DNA from: Eubacterium sp.
Lineage (GTDB): Bacteria; Bacillota; Clostridia; Lachnospirales; Lachnospiraceae
Direction: 5' to 3'
NCBI GenBank assembly: GCA_022776205.1
Contig: JALFIK010000019.1
Coordinates: 1-12,003 of the forward strand
Length of the DNA stretch: 12,003 nucleotides
Positions 7,774 to 12,003 of the stretch are shown in pieces. The position numbers were made by a program, and so were the translations under genes. Positions within the stretch are counted from its first letter, which is position 1; every line of letters begins with the position of its first letter. The notes below the pieces were generated by a model. It was not told the origin of the DNA, searched no databases, and saw only the letters and a program-made list of their open reading frames with translations.

Positions 7774-7799
7774 ACATTTGATTATTATACTCCAAATGT
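7774..7799 (-). promoter_or_regulatory. CorA -10 element inside an inverted repeat (possible operator)
   Basis: On the minus strand a perfect TATAAT (7789-7784) lies 33 nt before the CorA start codon. The -35 is poor (TGTTCA at 17-nt spacing). The -10 is framed by a 7-bp inverted repeat, ACATTTG (7774-7780) and CAAATGT (7793-7799), 12 nt apart. A dimeric regulator bound there would cover the -10. The promoter call is solid; the operator is a guess. Confidence 0.5.
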
Positions 7800-7851
7800 A
7801 ATAAAATGAACACATTCTTCCTCATTTTTCTTTTTTATGAATAAGGGATGG

Positions 7852-7880
7852 TTGTTTATTTTTCCACGTTCTGCTAAAAT
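7852..7880 (+). promoter_or_regulatory. Promoter for homoserine dehydrogenase
   Basis: -35 TTGTTT (7852-7857), a 17-nt spacer and -10 TAAAAT (7875-7880) preceded by TGC (extended -10). The predicted leader is about 43 nt. No T-box, SAM or threonine attenuator-like structure fits in so short a leader. Confidence 0.65.
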
Positions 7881-7929
7881 GAAAAAGCATCATTTTTATT
7901 GATTATTGCATAAACAAATGGAGGATACA

Positions 7930-9228
7930 ATGGAAGAGATTCAAAATACAAAGACAATAAAAGCCGCACTTCTCGGTGTCGGTACAGTAGGAAGCGGTGT
8001 TTACGAACTAGTAAGAGAACGTCAGGACGACTTTATCAATATCTGTGGCGTCCGTATTGAAATTGCGAAAATATTAGTGCGGGATACCTCCAAAAGCAGG
8101 GAAGGAATCCCGTCTTCCCTTCTTACAGACAAATGGGAAGAGATTATCCGTGATGACGAGATTTCCGTTATTATCGAAGTTATGGGTGGAATTGAGCCGG
8201 CAAGAACTTATATTTTAGAAGCAATGAGGGCAGGAAAGCAGGTGATTACCGCCAATAAGGATCTGATTGCCGAGCATGGTCATGAACTTCTTTCCACCGC
8301 AGAAGAGATGCAGTGCGACCTGAAATTTGAGGCAGCCGTTGCCGGATGCATTCCTATCATTCAGGTTCTAAAACACAGCATGGCAAGTGAGGACATTACC
8401 GAGATCATGGGAATTGTCAATGGAACGACCAACTATATTTTAACCCGCATGACTCAGAGCGGTTTAAGCTATGAGGAAGCACTGCAGGAAGCAACCGACT
8501 TAGGCTATGCAGAGGCAGATCCTGCCGCTGATGTGGACGGACTGGATGCCGGACGAAAAATTGCCATCATGGCATCCATCGCCTTTCATTCCCGCGTTAC
8601 CTTTTCTGATGTTTACATCGAGGGAATCCGAAAAATCACAGCCAAGGATATTTACTATGCAAAAGAATTTGGTTCTGTCATCAAACTGTTAGGGATTGCA
8701 AAGAAAACCGAGGATGGGATTGAAGTGAAGGTGCTTCCGATTCTCATCCCCAAGGACCACCCTCTTGCCACAGTTAACGATTCTTACAATGCTGTATTTG
8801 TTCACGGAACTGCTTCGGGGGATACGATGTACTATGGGCGGGGTGCAGGCAAACTTCCGACTGCCAGTGCAGTAACGGGTGATCTTTGCACTGTAGTGAG
8901 GCATCTCACGGAACGTCATAATAATCTTCACGTCTGCTCCTGTTACCGTGACATCCCGGTAAAAAACATCAAAGATACCTGCTCTCGTTTCTTTCTTCGC
9001 CTGCAGGTGGAAGATCGTCCGGGTGTCCTTGCCAATATCTCTAGTGTCTTTGGCACAAGTCAGGTAAGTATTGCCCAGGTTGTCCAGAAATCAAGAGAAA
9101 ATGGTGTGGCAGAACTTGTTATCATCACAGATGAAGTAAAAGAACTCTATTTTTCCGACGCCATGAGCATTCTAGAACAACTGTCCATTATCAAAAATAT
9201 ATCCAGTCTGATACGGGTATATGAATAA
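7930..9228 (+). CDS. hom: Homoserine dehydrogenase
   Basis: Reduces aspartate semialdehyde to homoserine with NAD(P)H, the branch to threonine and methionine. The 432-residue protein has the usual monofunctional layout. It starts with an N-terminal Rossmann fold with GVGTVGSG (16-23). The catalytic domain carries 'TANKDLIA' (Lys110), 'GIVNGTTNYI' (161-170) and 'DVDGLDAGRKIAIMAS' (201-216, with Asp206 and Lys210 matching the family's catalytic pair). A C-terminal ACT domain begins near 354 ('LQVEDRPGVLANISSVF'), usually the site of threonine feedback. The segment 'AAVAGCIPII' has Cys140 where many homologues have Gly. The start is the ATG at 7930 because GGAGG (7920-7924) ends 5 nt before it. 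Upstream TTG (7906) and ATG (7918) are in frame but lack a site. The stop is followed by a terminator at 9263-9285. No other amino-acid pathway gene is adjacent. Confidence 0.97.
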   Translation: MEEIQNTKTIKAALLGVGTVGSGVYELVRERQDDFINICGVRIEIAKILVRDTSKSREGIPSSLLTDKWEEIIRDDEISVIIEVMGGIEPARTYILEAMRAGKQVITANKDLIAEHGHELLSTAEEMQCDLKFEAAVAGCIPIIQVLKHSMASEDITEIMGIVNGTTNYILTRMTQSGLSYEEALQEATDLGYAEADPAADVDGLDAGRKIAIMASIAFHSRVTFSDVYIEGIRKITAKDIYYAKEFGSVIKLLGIAKKTEDGIEVKVLPILIPKDHPLATVNDSYNAVFVHGTASGDTMYYGRGAGKLPTASAVTGDLCTVVRHLTERHNNLHVCSCYRDIPVKNIKDTCSRFFLRLQVEDRPGVLANISSVFGTSQVSIAQVVQKSRENGVAELVIITDEVKELYFSDAMSILEQLSIIKNISSLIRVYE

Positions 9229-9313
9229 TCACACAGATTTCCGCCTGTATCTTAAAAGAAAGAATCCTGTAAAGCAGGATTTTTTGCCTGCGGCGGGTTG
9301 CTTTTCGCAACAT
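9191..9313 (-). other. Small reading frame of the left repeat copy, probably not a real gene
   Basis: On the minus strand, ATG at 9313 with AAAGGA upstream starts a 40-codon frame, MLRKATRRRQKILLYRILSF and on to a TGA at 9191. The first 19 residues match the small peptide of the right copy (11523-11615) except W10Q, F14L and F15Y. After residue 19 the frame leaves the repeat and runs antisense into the last 38 nt of the homoserine dehydrogenase gene, so its tail is unlikely to be selected. It is listed because it shows how the coding potential of the element compares between copies. Confidence 0.25.
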
Positions 9314-9397
9314 AATTCCTTTTGCGCAGTGCATTCCTGCATAGAAAGCTTTTTAATATCATGGGAGGGGCTATGGACTTTCCCATGATATTAAAAA
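9256..9397. repeat. Intergenic repeat element, left copy (conserved core plus long inverted repeat)
   Basis: It lies between the convergent hom and desulfoferrodoxin genes. The core (9256-9320) matches 11558-11622 at 60 of 65 positions without gaps. The last 34 nt (9287-9320) are identical, and the five mismatches fall in a hairpin loop (two) and the segment after it (three). The core holds two hairpins: AATCCTG/CAGGATT (9263-9281) and GTTGC/GCAAC (9297-9311). After 29 nt comes a perfect 17-bp inverted repeat (9350-9366 and 9381-9397) with a 14-nt loop. Its outer A-run is also the U-tract of the desulfoferrodoxin terminator. Confidence 0.8.
9263..9285 (+). terminator. Rho-independent terminator of hom, formed by the repeat core
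   Basis: AATCCTG (9263-9269), loop TAAAG, CAGGATT (9275-9281), then TTTT. It lies 34 nt after the hom stop. The stem is short (7 bp) but followed by six T residues in total, so it should work. It is the first hairpin of the repeated element. Confidence 0.7.
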
Positions 9398-9432
9398 TGG
9401 GGCGGTATCCCGAAACTCCGGAATACCACCCC
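9393..9432 (-). terminator. Rho-independent terminator of the desulfoferrodoxin gene
   Basis: On the minus strand a 14-bp stem (arms 9432-9419 and 9412-9399, GGGG at the base, two G-U pairs) with a 6-nt loop, then A and a T-run (9397-9393). It begins 15 nt after the stop codon. The T-run is shared with the long inverted repeat of the adjoining repeat element. Confidence 0.88.
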
Positions 9433-9447
9433 TGACAATTTACTCTT

Positions 9448-9825
9448 TTATTTTCCTTCCCAGAGTCCATGAAGATTGCAGTACTCAAGTGCACTGACAA
9501 ATTCATCGCCCTCTGCCAGATAGAATACTGCTTCCGGTTTCTCACCAGGATTCAGTTTCTTAATCTGTCCGCCTTCCTTCGTGGAAATTGCAATCCATTC
9601 AATAAAATGTTCCGGAAGCATCGGATGTTCTACGGAACCAACTTTAACAGTAACCTTATTTCCTTCTACTGTGACAGCCGGAACATGTTTCTCAACAGCT
9701 GCATCCGTTGTTCCAGGTACAAGTACTGTCATAGGTTTTCCGCAACACATTGTCGGAACCGGAGAATCCTTCAGTGTTACAATCATCTTTCCACATACTT
9801 CACATTTACTAATTTTCCATTCCAT
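9448..9825 (-). CDS. dfx: Desulfoferrodoxin (2Fe superoxide reductase)
   Basis: A 125-residue cytoplasmic protein that reduces superoxide to hydrogen peroxide without making oxygen, a defence typical of anaerobes. The N-terminal desulforedoxin-type domain has all four iron ligands: Cys8, Cys11, Cys27 and Cys28. The C-terminal neelaredoxin-type domain has the full active-site set: His47 in 'EKHVP' (with the usual Glu45-Lys46), His67 and His73 ('HPMLPEH'), Cys116 and His119 in 'CNLHGLW'. It is therefore the complete two-iron form. The start is the ATG at 9825, with AAAGGGG 9 nt upstream; the frame continues 61 codons upstream, but that stretch contains the promoter and looks non-coding. Single gene, own promoter and terminator. 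Electron supply is usually rubredoxin; none is encoded in the window. Confidence 0.96.
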   Translation of the reverse strand: MEWKISKCEVCGKMIVTLKDSPVPTMCCGKPMTVLVPGTTDAAVEKHVPAVTVEGNKVTVKVGSVEHPMLPEHFIEWIAISTKEGGQIKKLNPGEKPEAVFYLAEGDEFVSALEYCNLHGLWEGK

Positions 9826-9883
9826 ATTCAATAACCCCTTTCGTCTGGAAATAAGAAACAATACTTTCTGTTTCTTTTTATAT

Positions 9884-9911
9884 ACTATAACACATTCTAT
9901 AGGAAAGTCAA
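9884..9911 (-). promoter_or_regulatory. Promoter for desulfoferrodoxin
   Basis: On the minus strand: -35 TTGACT (9911-9906), a 16-nt spacer and -10 TATAGT (9889-9884). The leader is about 50 nt. It lies back to back with the pyruvate kinase promoter (9950-9977). Confidence 0.65.
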
Positions 9912-9949
9912 TTTTACACACTTTTCTTTTAAATATCTGAAAAATTACG

Positions 9950-9977
9950 TTGACAAATATCTGCAAATCACTAAAAT
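9950..9977 (+). promoter_or_regulatory. Promoter for pyruvate kinase
   Basis: A perfect -35 TTGACA (9950-9955), a 16-nt spacer and -10 TAAAAT (9972-9977). The predicted start is near 9984, giving a leader of about 40 nt that ends in AGGAGG (10010-10015), 9 nt before the start codon. Confidence 0.7.
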
Positions 9978-10024
9978 AAAGTAATATACTAATTTTTAAC
10001 CAAGGCAATAGGAGGATTATTATT

Positions 10025-11446
10025 ATGCGAAAAACAAAGATTATCTGTACCCTTGGACCGGCAACAGATCAGGGAGATGTTCTTGAACAGCTGATGCTTT
10101 CCGGAATGAATGTCGCCCGGCTTAATTTTTCCCATGACACATATGAAAATCAGAAAAAAAGAATGGATAAAGTAAAAGCACTGCGCCAGAAACACAATCT
10201 GCCAGTTGCCTGCCTTCTGGATACGAAAGGTCCGGAAGTCCGTCTGAAAACTTTTAAAGATAAAAAAGTTACTTTAGAGAGAGGACAGGAATTCTGTCTC
10301 ACCACAAGAGATGTGGAAGGGACAAAAGAGATTGTCAGTGTGACACATAAGGATCTGCACAATGATATTAAGGCCGGTTCGAGCATATTAATTGACGATG
10401 GACTGGTAGAATTAAAAGTTGTGTCCATTAAAGGCCAGGATATTCACTGTAAGGTGTTAAACGGTGGGGTCATCTCCGACAGGAAAGGGGTCAATATTCC
10501 CGGTGTCGAACTCTCCATCCCATTTATGAGTGACAAAGACAAAGAGGACCTTTTATTTGGTATTAAGGAAGATGTGGATTTTATTGCTGCTTCTTTTACA
10601 AGAACCGCAGATGACATTCTTGAAATGAAACAGTTTCTTAAGGAAAATGGCGGTGAAAATATTCACATCATTGCCAAGATTGAAAACTCGCAGGGTGTAG
10701 ATAATATTGACGAGATTATCAACGTCTGCGAAGGTATCATGGTGGCCCGGGGTGACATGGGTGTGGAGATTCCGGAAGAAGAAGTTCCAATCATTCAGAA
10801 GATGATTATTAAGAAAGTAATTGCGGCAGGTAAAATTGTTATCACTGCCACACAGATGCTCGATTCCATGATGAAGAATCCTCGTCCGACCCGTGCAGAA
10901 ACCACAGATGTTGCCAATGCCATTTTTGACGGAACCAGTGCAATCATGCTCTCCGGAGAAACTGCCGCCGGTGCATATCCGGTTGAAGCCGTACAAATGA
11001 TGGCAAGAATCGCATCACGTACCGAACAGGCAATTAATTATCACGGCAGATTCGATGATCTGCCAAAAAGTAAAAATCCAAACATCACCGATGCTATCTG
11101 TCATGCTACATGTAGTACTGCCTACGATCTTGATGCGAAAGCAATCATTACAGTTACAAAAACCGGTTTTTCTGCAAGAATGATTTCGAGATATCGTCCA
11201 GGCTGTGATATCTTTGGCTGTGCCATGGATGAGAAAGTATGCCGCCAGCTGAATCTTGCATGGGGTGTTTATCCGGTTCTCCTTGGCGAGGAATGGGAAG
11301 TATTTGTTCTTTTCGAACGTGCCATTAACGCATGTAAAAAACAGGGACTTCTTCAGAATGGGGATGTTACTGTCATTACATCCGGTGTCCCAATCGGCCG
11401 ATCCGGTACAACAAATATGTTAAAAGTTCAGGTTGTATCCGAATAA
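10025..11446 (+). CDS. pyk: Pyruvate kinase
   Basis: Last step of glycolysis: phosphoenolpyruvate plus ADP to pyruvate plus ATP. The 473-residue protein has the short form without the extra C-terminal phosphohistidine-like domain found in Bacillus (about 580 residues). The barrel starts at 'KIICTLGPAT' and has Arg32 and Asn34 in 'NVARLNFSH', the substrate-binding arginine and asparagine. The B domain spans about 72-165. The signature 'IIAKIENSQGVDNI' carries the catalytic Lys218 and metal ligand Glu220; 'MVARGDMGVEI' has Asp244. 'TATQMLDSMMKNPRPTRAE' and 'DGTSAIMLSGETA' complete the active site. The C domain (about 350-473) ends 'KVQVVSE'. The ATG at 10025 follows AGGAGG. Single gene with its own strong promoter and terminator, no phosphofructokinase next to it. 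Confidence 0.98.
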   Translation: MRKTKIICTLGPATDQGDVLEQLMLSGMNVARLNFSHDTYENQKKRMDKVKALRQKHNLPVACLLDTKGPEVRLKTFKDKKVTLERGQEFCLTTRDVEGTKEIVSVTHKDLHNDIKAGSSILIDDGLVELKVVSIKGQDIHCKVLNGGVISDRKGVNIPGVELSIPFMSDKDKEDLLFGIKEDVDFIAASFTRTADDILEMKQFLKENGGENIHIIAKIENSQGVDNIDEIINVCEGIMVARGDMGVEIPEEEVPIIQKMIIKKVIAAGKIVITATQMLDSMMKNPRPTRAETTDVANAIFDGTSAIMLSGETAAGAYPVEAVQMMARIASRTEQAINYHGRFDDLPKSKNPNITDAICHATCSTAYDLDAKAIITVTKTGFSARMISRYRPGCDIFGCAMDEKVCRQLNLAWGVYPVLLGEEWEVFVLFERAINACKKQGLLQNGDVTVITSGVPIGRSGTTNMLKVQVVSE

Positions 11447-11471
11447 TTTTTCGTTTAGACAGTAAATTTAT

Positions 11472-11524
11472 AAAAATCCGCTGTAATTACAACGATTACC
11501 TATCGTAATTACAGCGGATTTTTT
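11472..11524. terminator. Bidirectional Rho-independent terminator after pyruvate kinase
   Basis: A perfect 19-bp inverted repeat (11472-11490 and 11505-11523; outer part AAAAATCCGC, inner part TGTAATTAC) with a 14-nt loop and T-runs in both directions. It ends the pyk transcript 25 nt after the stop. Read on the minus strand, its first arm overlaps the TAA of the small reading frame at 11523-11615, so it would also end that transcript. Confidence 0.92.
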
Positions 11525-11615
11525 ATGCAAAAATGATTTTCCATGTCTCCTTTAACCAAGAAAGAATCCTGAAAAACAGGATTTTCCACCTGCGGCGGGT
11601 TGCTTTTCGCAACAT
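11523..11615 (-). CDS. Putative small basic amphipathic peptide encoded by the right repeat copy
   Basis: A 30-codon frame beginning MLRKATRRRWKILFFRILS. It carries nine Lys/Arg against one Glu, with the charges concentrated at the N-terminus, and a Trp/Ile/Phe-rich stretch (10-29) that could form an amphipathic or membrane-inserting helix. The ATG at 11615 has GGAG at 11626-11623, 7 nt upstream. The TAA at 11525-11523 sits on the edge of a terminator. The start region can fold: GTTGC-GAAAA-GCAAC begins at the G of the start codon. Shape and size recall type I toxins or small membrane peptides, but I recognise no family, and no clear promoter is seen. The first 19 residues recur in the left copy; however, the two copies match at third codon positions too, so the conservation may be for RNA structure and not for protein. 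Confidence 0.35.
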   Translation of the reverse strand: MLRKATRRRWKILFFRILSWLKETWKIIFA

Positions 11616-11699
11616 AATTCCTCTCCGCCACAATTCGATCCCGCCCAAAGGGCTTTTTATGTAATAGAAAAGCCTGCAAATATTCCTATTACATAAAAA
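11558..11699. repeat. Intergenic repeat element, right copy (conserved core plus long inverted repeat)
   Basis: It lies between convergent pyk and the 23S rRNA operon. The core 11558-11622 is the partner of 9256-9320. It has the same two hairpins (AATCCTG/CAGGATT with loop AAAAA, and GTTGC/GCAAC). After 31 nt comes a 14-bp perfect inverted repeat (TTTTTATGTAATAG at 11654-11667, CTATTACATAAAAA at 11686-11699), extendable past one mismatch. Its sequence has nothing in common with the left copy's arm apart from the T5/A5 ends. A small GCCC-TTT-GGGC type hairpin lies between core and arm. Together with the terminators on either side this fills the 353-bp gap after pyk. Confidence 0.8.
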
Positions 11700-11731
11700 A
11701 ACAGCTTTCACGAAATCTCATGAAAACTGTT
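11695..11731 (-). terminator. Rho-independent terminator of the rRNA operon
   Basis: On the minus strand AACAGTTTTCAT (11731-11720) pairs with GTGAAAGCTGTT (11711-11700), a 12-bp stem with G-U pairs, 8-nt loop, followed by a run of T. It lies about 70 nt after the 23S 3' end. The T-run overlaps the outer arm of the right repeat element. Confidence 0.85.
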
Positions 11732-11799
11732 GTTATCTCATATACCTTAAAAACCACACACATGTATCAGTTCCAATAACTTCTTCGAAAGATCTTTTA

Positions 11800-12003
11800 A
11801 GGTCAAGCGTTCGACCGATTAGTAGCAGTCAGCTCCATGCATCGCTGCACTTCCACCTCTGCCCTATCCACCTCGTCGTCTTCAAGGGGTCTCCCACTCT
11901 TTCAAGTATGGATATCTCATCTTGGGGCGGGCTTCACGCTTAGATGCCTTCAGCGTTTATCCCTTCCCGTCTTGGCTACCCGGCCGTGCCATTGGCATGA
12001 CAA
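11800..12003 (-). rRNA. 23S ribosomal RNA, 3' end (continues beyond the window)
   Basis: The minus strand reads as the last 200 or so nt of 23S rRNA. It includes the complement of 'GCTTAGATGCCTTCAGC' (11938-11954), 'CTACTAATCGGTCGAACGC' just before the end, and the terminal GCTTGACC that pairs with the 5' end of the mature molecule. The 3' end is placed at about 11800 by that terminal helix, uncertain by a few bases. CCTTAAAA (11745-11752) and TTTTAAGG (11795-11802) form an inverted repeat across the 3' boundary that could take part in processing. No 5S rRNA or tRNA lies between it and the terminator. Confidence 0.96.

Noticed and set aside
9252..9545. Minus-strand open frame overlapping desulfoferrodoxin and the repeat
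   Set aside because: It runs through the dfx coding region in another frame and across the dfx terminator; composition shows no sign of a real protein.
9877..9889. PerR-like palindrome near the desulfoferrodoxin promoter (TTATAGTATATAA on the minus strand)
   Set aside because: The half-site spacing does not fit the PerR box (TTATAATNATTATAA), and such AT palindromes are common in promoter DNA.
9826..10008. 61-codon N-terminal extension of desulfoferrodoxin
   Set aside because: The stretch contains the dfx promoter, and the family starts at the MEWKISKCEVCG-type N-terminus, which has its own good ribosome binding site.
11700..11800. Possible 5S rRNA or tRNA after 23S
   Set aside because: No 5S core sequence or cloverleaf could be found; the space is too short for 5S plus the terminator.
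1..12003. CRISPR arrays, transposase genes, phage genes
   Set aside because: No regularly spaced direct repeats and no recognisable transposase, integrase or phage protein on either strand; apart from the intergenic element pair the region looks like stable core chromosome.

Overview
The window looks like core chromosome of a strictly anaerobic, low-GC Gram-positive bacterium. I would place it in Clostridia, probably Lachnospiraceae. The reasons are strong AGGAGG-type ribosome binding sites, TTGACA/TATAAT-type promoters, compact U-tailed terminators, a 2Fe superoxide reductase (desulfoferrodoxin), an L25/Ctc protein with the long TL5 domain, and the general look of the proteins. This placement is inference from style, not from a species-level marker.

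Layout, left to right. Positions 1-655 (minus) hold the N-terminal half of a membrane receptor with a periplasmic-type Cache sensor; its output domain lies outside the window. Positions 771-2978 (minus) encode a SulP/SLC26 anion transporter with a STAS domain and an unusually long charged C-terminal extension. A divergent promoter region (2979-3224) separates it from a plus-strand cluster (3225-5944): an OPT-family oligopeptide transporter, a stand-alone PqqD-like protein and a small single-span membrane protein. This cluster ends in a bidirectional terminator shared with the convergent minus-strand L25/Ctc gene. Next come a CorA-type divalent metal channel (minus), homoserine dehydrogenase (plus), desulfoferrodoxin (minus) and pyruvate kinase (plus). 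The right end is the 3' end of a 23S rRNA gene on the minus strand with its terminator.

The most unusual content is a repeated intergenic element at 9256-9397 and again at 11558-11699. Both copies sit between convergent transcription units. Each has a 65-nt core (60 of 65 identical, no gaps), followed about 30 nt later by a long inverted repeat whose sequence differs completely between copies while the structure and the T5/A5 ends are kept. In both copies the outer A-run of that inverted repeat is also the U-tract of the neighbouring minus-strand terminator. On the minus strand the core starts a small basic reading frame beginning MLRKATRRR; in the right copy this is a complete 30-codon ORF with a ribosome binding site and a stop codon at the edge of a terminator. 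Whether this is a mobile repeat, a structured RNA, a small peptide gene or simply an elaborate terminator cannot be decided from this sequence.

Functionally the genes are mostly independent housekeeping units: anion, peptide and Mg2+ transport, threonine/methionine pathway entry, glycolysis, superoxide detoxification and ribosome components. The OPT-PqqD-membrane protein cluster is the only multi-gene unit with an unexplained shared role.
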